Source: Rhodanobacter sp.
Lineage (GTDB): Bacteria; Pseudomonadota; Gammaproteobacteria; Xanthomonadales; Rhodanobacteraceae
Direction of reading: 5' to 3'
NCBI GenBank assembly: GCA_004298045.1
Contig: SCRM01000016.1
Span: 371,405 to 435,404, forward strand
Length of the DNA: 64,000 bases
Positions 8,581 through 19,464 of this stretch are shown here, piece by piece. A program made the translations under genes and the position numbers. Positions within the stretch are counted from its first letter, which is position 1. Each line of letters opens with the position of its first letter. The notes below the pieces were generated by a model. That model saw only the letters and a list, made by a program, of their open reading frames with translations. It was not told the origin of the DNA and did no database searches.

Positions 8581-8698
8581 CCACTGGGTGTAGTGCCAAC
8601 ACGCTGCCGAAATACGCGCGCACCCTGTTGCAGGCGTTCCCACCATGCGAAATTGTCAAGCGCGGCGAGAACATGCCGCCTGATTGCCGTAGGGCAAA

Positions 8699-8730
8699 AA
8701 CAAGACGGCGCCCAACGGCGCCGTCTTGTT
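8699..8730 (-). terminator. Rho-independent terminator of the slyD-like gene
   Basis: CAAGACGGCGCC (8701-8712) and GGCGCCGTCTTG (8717-8728) form a perfect 12-bp stem, extendable by two A-T pairs, with a 4-nt loop. On the minus strand it is followed by TTTTT. It begins 24 bp after the slyD-like stop codon. Confidence 0.9.
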
Positions 8731-8753
8731 CCATCCCTGCGGAATCGATCAAA

Positions 8754-9239
8754 TCAATGCTCGGCGACGCCATCCGGGTGTGCGTGGCCGTGTTCGAGTT
8801 CTTCCTTCGTCGCCTCACGCACTTCCTGCAACGTGACGTCGAAATCCAGCGTCTTGCCGGCCATCGGGTGGTTCAAGTCGACGTCGACCGTGCTCATGCC
8901 GACCTTGTGCACGGTCACTGCGCGGTGGCCACCTTCCTTCAGCGCAAGCACGGTAGCCATGCCGGGCTTAAGGTGTTTGGCATCCTGGAAATATTTTTTC
9001 GGCACCCGCTGGATCTGACCCTCGCGGCGCTCGCCGTAGCCGTCCTCCGGCGCAATCGTCGCCTTGACGGCATCGCCAGCCTCGTGGTCTTCGAGCGCTT
9101 TTTCCAGACCCGGAATCAGCTGGCCGTGACCAAGCAGGATCCACAACGGTTCGTTGCGATCGTGCGAGCTTTCGACCTGTGCGCCATCGACGCTCAGCGT
9201 GTAGTGCAGTGCGACGACTTTGTCCTTGCCAGCCTTCAT
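8754..9239 (-). CDS. slyD: SlyD-type FKBP peptidyl-prolyl isomerase
   Basis: 161 residues. The FKBP half begins with KDKVVALHYTLSVDGAQVESS and contains PLWILLGHGQLIPGLEKAL. It is followed by the insert-in-flap region (GYGERREGQIQRVPKKYF to TVHKVGMSTVDVDLNHP) and the returning GKTLDFDVTLQEVREAT strand. This two-domain layout is that of SlyD, a cytoplasmic proline isomerase and chaperone. The C-terminal tail (EELEHGHAHPDGVAEH) has only a few histidines, so the nickel-binding tail of E. coli SlyD is reduced. The start was set at MKAGKDK (9239); upstream codons in the same frame are not family-like. It is a single-gene transcript ending in a strong terminator. Confidence 0.93.
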   Translation of the reverse strand: MKAGKDKVVALHYTLSVDGAQVESSHDRNEPLWILLGHGQLIPGLEKALEDHEAGDAVKATIAPEDGYGERREGQIQRVPKKYFQDAKHLKPGMATVLALKEGGHRAVTVHKVGMSTVDVDLNHPMAGKTLDFDVTLQEVREATKEELEHGHAHPDGVAEH

Positions 9240-9278
9240 TGCCAGTCCCGTCAGGTTTAAACAAGCCTGCAAGTGTAA

Positions 9279-11021
<1,743 letters not shown>

Positions 11022-11037
11022 GTTGCAATGAACGGCA

Positions 11038-11069
11038 AGCGGGTCGACCGGGAGGCCGACCCGCTTTTT
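11038..11069 (+). terminator. Rho-independent terminator of the M4 protease gene
   Basis: AGCGGGTCG (11038-11046) and CGACCCGCT (11057-11065) form a perfect 9-bp stem, followed by a T-run at 11065-11069. It starts 17 bp after the protease stop codon. Confidence 0.88.
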
Positions 11070-11120
11070 CCCGAGTGACAACACCACAACCAGTGGCCCG
11101 CAACGGCCACCACTCTCCGA

Positions 11121-12356
11121 TCAGGGCGCCGGTGTGTCGCCAAAGCGCACGCCGCGCGCCTCCGGCCCGAGCCACACCAGCAGCGTCAGCACCACGGCAA
11201 CGACGGCGAGCCATACCCCCATCGCATAGCCGAAGTCGCCGCCATGCTGATGCGCGACCCACGCCTGCGCGGTGGCGGTGCCGGCCGCCAGGAGATTGCC
11301 GAGCTGGTAGGCAAACCCGGGCAAGGTGCCGCGCACGGCATCGGGCGAGAGCTCGTTCAGATGGGTCGGCACCACGCCCCACGCCCCCTGCACCATCACC
11401 TGGATGAGAAACGCGCCGAGGCCGAGCAGCAGCAGCGAGCCGCCGTGCGTCCACAGCGGAATCACCGGAATGGCAAGCAGTGCGGCCACCATCATCGCCC
11501 GCCGCCGGCCGATCTTTTCCGACCACGCGCCGAAGAACACGCCGCCGACGAGCGCGCCGAGATTCAGCAGCGCCACCAGCAGGAACGCCGTACCCGAGCC
11601 GGTCGGCAGGTGCAGGTTGAGCTCCTCGAAAGTGTGGTACATGTCCTGCGAGCCGTGGCTGAAGGCGTTGAATGCGCACATCAGCACGATCATGTAGCCG
11701 AACAGTTTCCAGTGCCCGCGCATCGCCACGCGCACGCCGACACGGCCATGCGCGTGGCGGTTTGCCTGCCACACCGGCGACTCCGGCACCTTGGCGCGCA
11801 CGTACAGCACCAGCAGCGCCGGCAACGCACCGACGATGAACAGTCCACGCCAGCCGATCGCGTCGATCAGCAACCAGTTGACCAGCGCGGCGAGGAAAAA
11901 CCCGCAGGGGTAGCCGCTTTGCAGCAGCCCGGACACGATGCCGCGCGACCTGGGCGGGATTGCCTCCATCGCCAGCGACGCGCCGATGCCCCACTCGCCG
12001 CCCATCGCGATGCCGAACAAAAAGCGCAGCACCAGCAGCATCGGCAGCGAGGTGGAAAACGCGGTGGCCAGCTCGAACACCGAGAACAGCACCACGTCGA
12101 GCATCAGGATCGGACGCCGGCCGTAGCGGTCGGCGAGGCGACCGAAGATCAGCGCGCCAAGCGGCCGGGCCGCGAGCGTCAGCGTGAGCGCCACCGTGAC
12201 TTCGGTGGTGCTGGCCGAAAACTCGCGCGCAATCGCCACGATGACGACAGTGAGCAGGAAGTAATCGAACGCATCCAGCATCCAGCCGAGAAAACTCGCC
12301 AGCACCGTATGGCGCTGGTCAATGTTCAGTTCGCGCAGCGATGACCACAACGACAT
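11121..12356 (-). CDS. MFS transporter, sugar/organic-acid proton symporter type
   Basis: 411 residues with 12 predicted membrane segments. The loop 2-3 signature GRLADRYGRRP and its second-half counterpart GAWSEKIGRRRAMM mark the major facilitator superfamily. The first segment LGWMLDAFDYFLLTVVIVAI and the motif FGIAMGGEWGIGASLAME resemble the sialate/lactate/aromatic-acid symporter group (NanT, JEN-like, AAHS). The substrate cannot be set; a carboxylate is most likely. The start at 12356 has GGGGAGG 6-7 bp upstream. The gene is isolated, convergent with the M4 protease gene and divergent from the rhlE-like gene. Confidence 0.85.
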   Translation of the reverse strand: MSLWSSLRELNIDQRHTVLASFLGWMLDAFDYFLLTVVIVAIAREFSASTTEVTVALTLTLAARPLGALIFGRLADRYGRRPILMLDVVLFSVFELATAFSTSLPMLLVLRFLFGIAMGGEWGIGASLAMEAIPPRSRGIVSGLLQSGYPCGFFLAALVNWLLIDAIGWRGLFIVGALPALLVLYVRAKVPESPVWQANRHAHGRVGVRVAMRGHWKLFGYMIVLMCAFNAFSHGSQDMYHTFEELNLHLPTGSGTAFLLVALLNLGALVGGVFFGAWSEKIGRRRAMMVAALLAIPVIPLWTHGGSLLLLGLGAFLIQVMVQGAWGVVPTHLNELSPDAVRGTLPGFAYQLGNLLAAGTATAQAWVAHQHGGDFGYAMGVWLAVVAVVLTLLVWLGPEARGVRFGDTPAP

Positions 12357-12736
12357 GCCGGCCTCCCCAAATCGAGATTGCAGGCTAGGAGCGGGGGCGG
12401 CAGGAACGCAAGCGGCTGCGAGCGTCGCCTTGCGAGCATCCCGTCCGGCCTTGTGCGCGCGGCGCGGCGGCCGGAGTGATGCGCCATGAAGCTGGGATTG
12501 GGGATTCGGCGAAATCCCCCCACGCAAAGCCCGGCGGACTGAGGTCCGGCCTAGGGATGTTGTCCAGCGCAAACGGTTGCCAGCTGAACGCACCACGCCG
12601 GCGTCCCCACGCCGGGTGACACTTCGGCTACAATCCGCGCACGGTTTCCCCGCCGTCGGCGGCATCGCCGCCCCTTCGTTACTTATCCGCAACACGGCTT
12701 TCGCATGAATGCTCCGGGTTGCACAGGAGCTTATTC
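12357..12736. other. 380-bp divergent intergenic region with a GGGATT repeat
   Basis: Between the MFS and RhlE-like starts. It holds GGGATTGGGGATTCGG at 12494-12509, related to the repeats at 24670 and 53245, in which GGGGATT (12500-12506) can pair with AATCCCC (12513-12519). Promoters for both flanking genes should lie here, but no clear -35/-10 pair could be picked. No coding frame is convincing. Confidence 0.5.
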
Positions 12737-14056
12737 ATGTCATTCGAATCGCTGGGCCTCGTGCCCGCGTTGTTGCGCGCGCTTGCCGATCACGGCTACG
12801 CCGAACCCACGCCGGTACAGGCCGGTTCCATTCCGCTGGTGCTGGAAGGCCACGACCTGTTGGCCGCCGCGCAGACCGGCACCGGCAAGACCGCCGCCTT
12901 CGCGCTGCCGTTGCTACAGCAGCTGGCCGACGGCCCGCACGCGCCGTCGCGCCGCCCGCATGCGCTGGTGCTCACTCCCACGCGCGAGCTGGCGGCGCAG
13001 ATCCTCGACAACGTCCAGGCCTACGGCAAGTACCTCAAGGTCAGCGCCACCACGATCTTTGGCGGTGTCGGCATGAACCCGCAGATCACCGCGCTGCGCC
13101 GCGGCGTCGACATCGTCGTGGCCACGCCGGGGCGGCTGATCGACCACATGCAGCAGCGCAACGTCGATCTTTCCGGCGTCCGCACGCTGGTGCTGGACGA
13201 AGCCGACCGCATGCTCGACATGGGCTTTTTGCCGGCGCTCAAGCGCATCCTGGCGGCGCTGCCCAAGCAGCGTCAGACGCTGCTGTTCTCGGCCACCTTC
13301 GCGCCGGAGATCAAGCAGCTCGCACTGCACTTCATGCGCAACCCGCGCGAGGTGTCGGTAACACCGCCGAACACCGTGGCCGCCACCGTCAGCCACCGCG
13401 TGCATCCGGTGGATGCGGAGAAAAAGCGCGACCTCTTGCTGCACGTGCTGGCCGAGGATTCGCGCCGGCAGACGCTGGTGTTCTCGCGCACCAAGCATGG
13501 TGCCGACAAGCTGGTGAAGTACCTCGAACAATATGGCGTGCGCGCCGCGGCGATCCACGGCAACAAGAGCCAGAACGCCCGCACGCGTGCGCTGGGCGAT
13601 TTCAAGAGCGGCCGTGTCACCGTGCTGGTGGCGACCGACATTGCCGCGCGCGGCATCGACATCGAGCAGTTGCCGATGGTCATCAACTACGACCTGCCGA
13701 TGGTGGCCGAGGACTACATCCACCGCATCGGCCGCACCGGCCGCGCCGGCAGCGACGGCGTGGCGGTGTCGCTGGTGAGCCACGAGGAGGCCGGCTTGTT
13801 GCGCGACATCCGCAAGCTGCTGAAGGACGAGATCACGGTGACCGAAGTGGCCGGCTTCGAGCCCTCGACCCCGCTGCGCACCGACGCCGGCGCGCCGCGC
13901 CCGAAGCAGGGCCAGCGCCAGCCGCGCTCGCCGCAGCGCCAGCAGAACAAGACCGCGGCACGTCCGCACGGCCGCCCGATGCAGGCCGGCAACGGCGAGC
14001 ATGCCGCCGCTCACCGCAAGCGCCGCAACCCGCACCGCCCCGCGGCCAAAGCCTGA
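12737..14056 (+). CDS. rhlE: DEAD-box ATP-dependent RNA helicase, RhlE-like
   Basis: 439 residues. The Q motif (GYAEPTPVQAGSIP) is followed by motif I AQTGTGKT (45-52), Ia PTRELAAQ, GG and TPGR, motif II DEAD (154-157), motif III SAT, then RecA2 motifs (VLVATDIAARGIDI, HRIGRTGR). After about residue 375 comes a basic Gln/Arg/Pro-rich tail typical of RhlE proteins, which act in ribosome assembly and RNA turnover. ATG 12737 has AGGAG 7 bp upstream. A second DEAD-box gene of the DeaD type follows 166 bp later on the same strand, so two RNA helicases sit side by side. Confidence 0.93.
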   Translation: MSFESLGLVPALLRALADHGYAEPTPVQAGSIPLVLEGHDLLAAAQTGTGKTAAFALPLLQQLADGPHAPSRRPHALVLTPTRELAAQILDNVQAYGKYLKVSATTIFGGVGMNPQITALRRGVDIVVATPGRLIDHMQQRNVDLSGVRTLVLDEADRMLDMGFLPALKRILAALPKQRQTLLFSATFAPEIKQLALHFMRNPREVSVTPPNTVAATVSHRVHPVDAEKKRDLLLHVLAEDSRRQTLVFSRTKHGADKLVKYLEQYGVRAAAIHGNKSQNARTRALGDFKSGRVTVLVATDIAARGIDIEQLPMVINYDLPMVAEDYIHRIGRTGRAGSDGVAVSLVSHEEAGLLRDIRKLLKDEITVTEVAGFEPSTPLRTDAGAPRPKQGQRQPRSPQRQQNKTAARPHGRPMQAGNGEHAAAHRKRRNPHRPAAKA

Positions 14057-14083
14057 TTCATCGTCGTAGTCGCCGGTTGACCA

Positions 14084-14110
14084 CGAACACCGCGTGAGTC
14101 GCGGTGTTCG
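14084..14110 (+). repeat. Perfect 11-bp stem-loop between the two helicase genes
   Basis: CGAACACCGCG (14084-14094) and CGCGGTGTTCG (14100-14110) with a 5-nt loop, 28 bp after the rhlE-like stop and 112 bp before the deaD-like start. There is no T-run, so it may be a weak terminator, an RNA end-protection hairpin or a leader structure for deaD. Confidence 0.55.
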
Positions 14111-14222
14111 CGCTCCCCGTCGGCTGCGAACCACTCGTCCGAGCCGCCGGCTTCACGCCGGCGCTCGCTACAATGCCGCCTGTTCTCGCACGCGCCCGCG
14201 CGTGCCACGCCGAGGTCTGTCC

Positions 14223-16055
14223 ATGTCTGCCCCCAATGATTCCGCCCCGGTCGCGACCGGCTTTGGCGCGCTTGCGCTGTCGCCCGAGATTCGCCAGGCC
14301 CTGGTCGATCTCGGCTACGAGGCGCCGACGCCGATCCAGGCCGCCACCATTCCGCCGCTGCTGGAAGGCCGCGACGTGCTGGGTCAGGCGCAGACCGGCA
14401 CTGGCAAGACGGCTGCCTTTGCACTGCCGATCCTCTCGCGCATCGAATTGAAGCCGGGCAAGCCGCAGGCGCTGGTGCTGGCGCCCACGCGCGAGCTGGC
14501 GATCCAGGTGGCCGAGGCATTCCAGAGCTACGCCGCGCACTTGCCGGGGCTGCAGATCCTGCCGATCTACGGCGGCCAGAGCTACGGCCCGCAACTGCAC
14601 GCGCTGCGCCGCGGCGTGCACATCATCGTCGGCACGCCGGGTCGCGTGCTTGACCATCTGGACAAGGGCACGCTGGATCTTTCCGAACTGAAATACCTGG
14701 TGCTCGACGAAGCCGACGAAATGCTGCGCATGGGTTTCATCGACGACGTGGAAAAAGTGTTCGAGGTGACGCCGCCCACGCGCCAGGTGGCGCTGTTCTC
14801 GGCCACCATGCCGACCCAGATCCGCAAGATCGCGCAAAAGCACCTGCGCGAGCCGGTGGAAGTCATCATCAAATCCGCCACTGCCACCGCCGCCAACATC
14901 CATCAGCGCTACTGGTTTGTCAGCGGGATGCACAAGCTGGATGCGATGACCCGCATCCTCGAGGCCGAGCCGTTCGACGCGATGATCGTGTTTGCGCGCA
15001 CCAAGCTGGCGACCGAGGAGCTGGCAGAGAAACTCGCTGCACGCGGCTTTGCGGCGGCGGCAATCAACGGCGACATTGCCCAGGCGCAGCGCGAGCGCGT
15101 GATCCAGCAGTTGCGCGACGGCAAGCTCGACATCCTCGTCGCCACCGACGTCGCCGCGCGCGGGCTGGACGTGGAGCGCATCAGCCACGTGCTGAACTAC
15201 GACATCCCGTACGACACCGAGAGCTACGTGCACCGCATCGGTCGCACCGGCCGCGCCGGGCGCAGCGGCGAGGCGATCCTGTTCGTCACCCCGCGCGAAA
15301 AAGGCATGCTGCGCGCGATCGAGCGCGCCACCCGGCAGAAGATCGACGAGATGAAGCTGCCGAGCGTCGACGCGGTGAACGACGTGCGCATCGCCAAGTT
15401 CAAGCAGCGCATCAGCGATACGCTGGCCAAGGGCGAGCTGGACCTGTTCCAGCAACTGGTGGAGCAATACGAGGCCGAACACGACGTGCCGGCGAGCGAG
15501 ATCGCCGCCGCGCTCGCGCGCATCGCACAGGGCGACCGTCCGCTGCTGCTGGCGCCGCCACCCAAGCGCGAGCCGGCACCGCGCGAGCACACGGCACACG
15601 AACACACCGAACGACGCGAAAAGCCCGAGCGCGCGCCGCGTGCGTCCACCGGCCCGCTGCGTCCGCACGCGACGGAAGCGGGCAAGACCACCTATCGCAT
15701 TGCCGTCGGCCACGAGCACGGCGTGAAGCCGGGCAACATCATCGGCGCCATTGCCAACGAGGCCGGGCTGGACAGCCAGTACATCGGCCGCCTGTCGATC
15801 CGCGGCAACTACAGCCTGATCGACCTGCCCGAAGGCATGCCGAAGGAAATCTTCGAGCACCTGAAAAAGGTGTGGGTAGTGCGCCAGCAACTGCACATCG
15901 AACCGTGGGACGGCAAGGAGGCCGATACCCTGGCCGACACCGCCCACGACGTGCACCCCGCGCGGCGCCCCGGCGGTTTCCGCAAGACCGGCGGCTTCAA
16001 ACCCGGCCCGCGCAAGCCGCACGCCCACGGCGGCAAACCGGCGAGCTCGAAATAG
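14223..16055 (+). CDS. deaD: DEAD-box RNA helicase of the DeaD/CsdA type
   Basis: 610 residues. Motifs are in order: Q motif (GYEAPTPIQAATIP), motif I AQTGTGKT (56-63), DEAD (162-165), SAT, VATDVAARGLDV and HRIGRTGRAG. Beyond the core is a long basic/acidic linker rich in Arg/Glu/His, then a DbpA/CsdA RNA-binding domain (YRIAVGHEHGVKPGNIIGAI to QLHIEPW), which is what separates DeaD/CsdA from RhlE and SrmB. The family helps 50S ribosome assembly and mRNA unwinding in the cold. ATG 14223 is the start that fits the family N-terminus. The leader before it holds a strong hairpin, in keeping with leader control seen for cold-induced helicases, but that is inference. Confidence 0.94.
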   Translation: MSAPNDSAPVATGFGALALSPEIRQALVDLGYEAPTPIQAATIPPLLEGRDVLGQAQTGTGKTAAFALPILSRIELKPGKPQALVLAPTRELAIQVAEAFQSYAAHLPGLQILPIYGGQSYGPQLHALRRGVHIIVGTPGRVLDHLDKGTLDLSELKYLVLDEADEMLRMGFIDDVEKVFEVTPPTRQVALFSATMPTQIRKIAQKHLREPVEVIIKSATATAANIHQRYWFVSGMHKLDAMTRILEAEPFDAMIVFARTKLATEELAEKLAARGFAAAAINGDIAQAQRERVIQQLRDGKLDILVATDVAARGLDVERISHVLNYDIPYDTESYVHRIGRTGRAGRSGEAILFVTPREKGMLRAIERATRQKIDEMKLPSVDAVNDVRIAKFKQRISDTLAKGELDLFQQLVEQYEAEHDVPASEIAAALARIAQGDRPLLLAPPPKREPAPREHTAHEHTERREKPERAPRASTGPLRPHATEAGKTTYRIAVGHEHGVKPGNIIGAIANEAGLDSQYIGRLSIRGNYSLIDLPEGMPKEIFEHLKKVWVVRQQLHIEPWDGKEADTLADTAHDVHPARRPGGFRKTGGFKPGPRKPHAHGGKPASSK

Positions 16056-16097
16056 CCGCGGGGCCGGCGCCTGCCCCGGTCCAGCCTGGCTGCGCCC

Positions 16098-16952
16098 CTA
16101 CACCGGCCCGGCAAACGTGTTGCAACTGCCGACGTCGCCGCCCTGCATGCCGGTCTTGAACCACTTCACGCGCTGCGCCGAGGTGCCATGGGTGAAGGAG
16201 TCCGGCACCACGGTGCCGCGTGCCTCGCGCTGCAGGGTGTCGTCGCCGATCTGGCTGGCCGCATTGAGTGCGGCCTCGACGTCGCCGGGCTGCAGCCATT
16301 GCAGGCGCTGCTCGCTGCGGTTGGCCCACACCCCGGCCAGGCAATCGGCCTGCAGTTCCTGGCGCACGGAGAGGCCATCGGCGCCCTCCATCGGCACGCC
16401 CTTCGCCTGCAGCTGCTTCACCTTGGCGAACACTCCCAGCTCGTTCTGCACGTGGTGGCCGACCTCGTGGGCGATCACGTAGGCGCGCGCGAAATCGCCG
16501 CTGGCGTGGAAACGGTCGCCAAGCTCGTGGAAGAAATCCAGATCGAGATAGATGCGCTGGTCGCCGGGGCAATAGAACGGCCCGACGGCGGCGGAGGCGT
16601 TGCCGCAGGCGGTGGCAACGCTGCCGCTGAAGAGATCGAGCTTCGGGTCGACGTAGGTGCCGCCGTTGGCGGCAAAGATATCGCCCCAGGTTTTCTCGGT
16701 GGAACCGAGAATCTTCTCCACGAACAGCTTTTGCTGCGGGTCGACCTGCGTGGTGGCGTTGCCGGCCGGTTGCGCGCCGTATTGCCCGCTCTGGTCGAGC
16801 AACGCCAGCGGATTCTTGAAGAACACCCAGCCGATGATGGCCAACACGATCAGGCCGCCAATGCCCATGCGCCCGCCGCCGCCAAAGCGCGGGCCGCCGC
16901 CGCCGGGGTTCACCTCGACGTTGTTGCTGGTTTCGCCCTTGTTCCAGTCCAT
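16098..16952 (-). CDS. ypfJ: YpfJ-like neutral zinc metallopeptidase
   Basis: 284 residues. The N-terminus is short, Gly-rich and hydrophilic (MDWNKGETSNNVEVNPGGGG), followed by one membrane anchor (GIGGLIVLAIIGWVFF). The catalytic part has the zinc motif HEVGH (162-166) in VIAHEVGHHVQNELG and the family words ACGNASAAVGPFYCPGD and ELQADCLAG. It ends with GDVGSCNTF. This matches the putative neutral zinc metallopeptidase family (PF04228); its substrates are not known. It is divergent from the MAPEG gene across 92 bp and convergent with deaD. Confidence 0.92.
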   Translation of the reverse strand: MDWNKGETSNNVEVNPGGGGPRFGGGGRMGIGGLIVLAIIGWVFFKNPLALLDQSGQYGAQPAGNATTQVDPQQKLFVEKILGSTEKTWGDIFAANGGTYVDPKLDLFSGSVATACGNASAAVGPFYCPGDQRIYLDLDFFHELGDRFHASGDFARAYVIAHEVGHHVQNELGVFAKVKQLQAKGVPMEGADGLSVRQELQADCLAGVWANRSEQRLQWLQPGDVEAALNAASQIGDDTLQREARGTVVPDSFTHGTSAQRVKWFKTGMQGGDVGSCNTFAGPV

Positions 16953-17044
16953 CCGCGTCTCCGCCCGGGGGTGCCGTGCCAGCGACGATAACGCCGCACG
17001 TGGCGCGGCCGCTACAGTGCAGCTTTCATCCACCGAGATCCGTC

Positions 17045-17440
17045 ATGCTTGAACAACTTCCCGCCGTGGTCACCCTGCTGGCGATCCTGCTGCTGGCCGC
17101 CACCGCCATGATGGTGGGCCGCGCCCGCATGCGCTACGGCATCCAGGCGCCGGCCACCAGCGGCCACCCCGCGTTCGACCGCGCGTTCCGGGTGCAGATG
17201 AACACGCTGGAGGCCAGCGTGCTGTTCCTGCCGACGCTGTGGCTGGCGGCGCACTTCGGCATGGACCGCTGGGCCGGCATCGCCGGGATCGCGTGGATCG
17301 TGGCACGCGTGTGGTATGCGTCGGCCTACATGCGCGACCCGGCCAAACGCGAGGGGGGCTTCATGCTCGGCACGCTCGCGTGGCTGGCCACCCTGGTGCT
17401 GGCCTTCGTCGGCACCGGGCGCGCCGTGTTCGGCGCCTGA
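17045..17440 (+). CDS. MAPEG-family membrane protein
   Basis: 131 residues with four membrane segments. The central motif FRVQMNTLEASVLFLPTLWLAA is the MAPEG signature (glutathione-dependent or eicosanoid-type membrane enzymes), with RVWYASAYMRDPAKREGGF after segment three. Bacterial members are often of unknown substrate; some have glutathione transferase activity. The start at ATG 17045 gives a first segment directly at the N-terminus. The stop codon is one base away from the stop of the convergent TerC/CBS gene, with no terminator between them. Confidence 0.85.
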   Translation: MLEQLPAVVTLLAILLLAATAMMVGRARMRYGIQAPATSGHPAFDRAFRVQMNTLEASVLFLPTLWLAAHFGMDRWAGIAGIAWIVARVWYASAYMRDPAKREGGFMLGTLAWLATLVLAFVGTGRAVFGA

Positions 17441-17441
17441 A

Positions 17442-18998
17442 TCAGGTGGCGGGACGCACGCGCAGGCGGTCGATGCGCGCGCCGTCCATCGCGGTCACCT
17501 CGAACCCGAGGCCATCTCGCTCCAGCCGGTCGCCCACCGCCGGCAGGCGGCCCAGGTGTTCGAGCACGTAACCGGCGAGGGTGGAGAACCCGTCCTCGCT
17601 GGGCAACCGCTGGCCGAGCAGGTGCTCCACCCGACGCAGATCGAGGCTGGCGTCGAGCAGCCAAGCGCCGTCGACCTCCTGCACCGCCGCCGGGTCGCCG
17701 CCTTCCTCGTCCGGAAACTCGCCCGCGATCACGCCGAGCACGTCGGCGGGGGTGACCATGCCGAGCACGCTGCCATACTCGTCCACCACCAGCGCCACCT
17801 GCAGCGACGCGCGACGGAATTCCTCGATCAAGCGCAGCACGCTGAGCGATTCCAGCACCGTCATCGGCTTGCGCACCACGCGCTCGACGTCGATGTAGCC
17901 GTGTTCGAGCAGGCTCGCGAGCAGGTCGCGCGAAGTGGCGACCCCGACGAGCTGGTCGAGATCCTCGCCGGCGACCGGCAGCCAGTGGTGACTGGAAGCC
18001 GTCACCTCCTCGCGCAGCTTGCCGGCTTCTTCCCGCGGATCGATCCAGCTGATTTCCGGGCGTGGCGTCATGATCGAACGCACCGGCCGGTGCGCGAGGT
18101 CGAGCACGCCCTGCACCATCGCCAGCTCGTCCTTGCCGAACACCGCACCGGTCGTCGGCACCGGTGCCGCCGCGTCGGCCGGCGGCGCCTCGTCTTCCTC
18201 CGCGCCGCCGGCGCCAAGCAGCCGCAGCACGGCCTGCGCGGTGCGGTCGCGCAGATTGCGCGCGCCGCCGAACAGGCTGCGCCGGCGGTTGCGGCGCATG
18301 GTCTGGTTGAACGCCTCGATCATGATCGAGAAGCCGATCGCGGCGTACAGGTAACCCTTGGGGATGTGGAACCCGAAACCTTCCGCGATCAGGCTGAAGC
18401 CGATCATCAGCAGGAACGACAGGCACAGGATCACGACCGTCGGCCGCGCATTGACGAATGCGGTGAGCGGCTTGCTGGCGCTGATCATCAACGCCATCGC
18501 GATCACCACCGCCAGCATCATGATCGAAAGCTGGCTGACCATGCCGACCGCGGTGATCACCGAATCGAGCGAAAACACCGCATCCAGCGCCACGATCTGC
18601 GCCACCACCAGCCAGAAGCGCGCACCGGCGCCGCTCCTGCCGGCGTGCTCTTCGCTCGCTTCGAGCCGCTCGTGCAGCTCCAGCGTGGCCTTGAACAGCA
18701 AAAACGCACCGCCGGCGAGCAGGATGATGTCGCGCCACGACAGGCTCACGCCGTGCCAGGTGACGACCGGCGCGGTGAGCCGCGCCAGCCACGCCACCGC
18801 TGCCAGCAGCAGCAGGCGCATGACCAGCGCCAGGCCCAGCCCGGACAACCGCGCCCGGTCGCGCTCGCCGGGCGGCAGCCTGTCGGCGAGGATCGCAATG
18901 AATACCAGGTTGTCGATGCCGAGCACGATCTCCAGCACCACCAGGGTGAGGAGACCTGCCCACGCGGAAGGGTCAGCCAGCCAGTCGAAAACGAACAT
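17442..18998 (-). CDS. TerC-family membrane protein with CBS pair and CorC/HlyC domain (YoaE/YegH type)
   Basis: 518 residues. Residues 1-215 are a TerC-like membrane domain with the acidic signatures [16 protein letters not shown] and [17 protein letters not shown] cytoplasmic linker rich in Ala/Glu leads to two CBS modules (about 300-425, with [15 protein letters not shown] and [20 protein letters not shown]), then a CorC_HlyC transporter-associated domain ([20 protein letters not shown] to the end). This is the YoaE/YegH architecture, linked to metal-ion export or homeostasis. TerC genes often follow a yybP-ykoY manganese riboswitch; no such motif was recognised upstream. Confidence 0.9.
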   Translation of the reverse strand: MFVFDWLADPSAWAGLLTLVVLEIVLGIDNLVFIAILADRLPPGERDRARLSGLGLALVMRLLLLAAVAWLARLTAPVVTWHGVSLSWRDIILLAGGAFLLFKATLELHERLEASEEHAGRSGAGARFWLVVAQIVALDAVFSLDSVITAVGMVSQLSIMMLAVVIAMALMISASKPLTAFVNARPTVVILCLSFLLMIGFSLIAEGFGFHIPKGYLYAAIGFSIMIEAFNQTMRRNRRRSLFGGARNLRDRTAQAVLRLLGAGGAEEDEAPPADAAAPVPTTGAVFGKDELAMVQGVLDLAHRPVRSIMTPRPEISWIDPREEAGKLREEVTASSHHWLPVAGEDLDQLVGVATSRDLLASLLEHGYIDVERVVRKPMTVLESLSVLRLIEEFRRASLQVALVVDEYGSVLGMVTPADVLGVIAGEFPDEEGGDPAAVQEVDGAWLLDASLDLRRVEHLLGQRLPSEDGFSTLAGYVLEHLGRLPAVGDRLERDGLGFEVTAMDGARIDRLRVRPAT

Positions 18999-19464
18999 GG
19001 GGAGCGCGCGGCGCCACGATTCTCGGTAAAGGGCTGATCACTATACAGGCAGACCCGCGCCGGATCGGCCTGGCCCCCGGATTCGCCTGCGCCACCTGCG
19101 GAGGGCAATCGGGAAGCGTGGGCGGCGAAACCGTCCGGACTGTAAACCCCGCCATGCGGCGCCAGTTTGCTGTCCCAATGGACCCGCCGCGGGATGGCGA
19201 ATTGTCGAAAACCCGCTTGCACATGGCGCCCCGGTCCAGACATGTGGCAGATGTCGGGTTGGTCGGCATCGCCGCCAACCATCCTTGGAACGAGGGCAAA
19301 CAACGCGCCTGCCAAGGCATAGCCCGGCAGCACCCGCATGGTTCGGCCAGCTGGCCAGTACTTTCCACCTGTGCCGAACGTCGGATTGCGTCACGCAACG
19401 GATGGCCGCTAAGTTGCGGCATGGGTGCCGAGCTGGCGCCGCCTGCCACACCGTCACCACTGCG
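18999..19464. other. 466-bp divergent intergenic region
   Basis: Between the TerC/CBS gene and the CPBP protease gene. On the minus strand a TATAGT at about 19041-19046 could be a -10 box for the TerC/CBS gene; no good -35 was seen. Open frames here lack coding character, and no riboswitch or strong hairpin was recognised. Confidence 0.4.

Larger units (their letters stand above)
7953..8698. other. 746-bp non-coding region rich in inverted repeats
   Basis: No open frame here has convincing coding character. The region contains two marked stem-loops (8207-8240 and 8563-8580), several GC-rich blocks and a stretch around 8200-8270 whose translation (SYFLSFAREKAAKEKRHP) resembles spurious ORFs often annotated from dispersed xanthomonad repeats. 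It separates the NlpC gene from the convergent slyD terminator. Confidence 0.6.

Noticed and set aside
8090..8818. Long open frames on both strands in the region before slyD
   Set aside because: No ribosome sites or family motifs were found; they cross strong hairpins and the slyD terminator.
17316..19037. 573-codon plus-strand frame opposite the TerC/CBS gene
   Set aside because: The minus strand has intact domains; the plus frame has no recognisable motif and a His/Arg/Gln bias.
18999..19130. Possible yybP-ykoY manganese riboswitch before the TerC/CBS gene
   Set aside because: The expected conserved GGGGAGUA-type core and paired stems were not seen in the leader.
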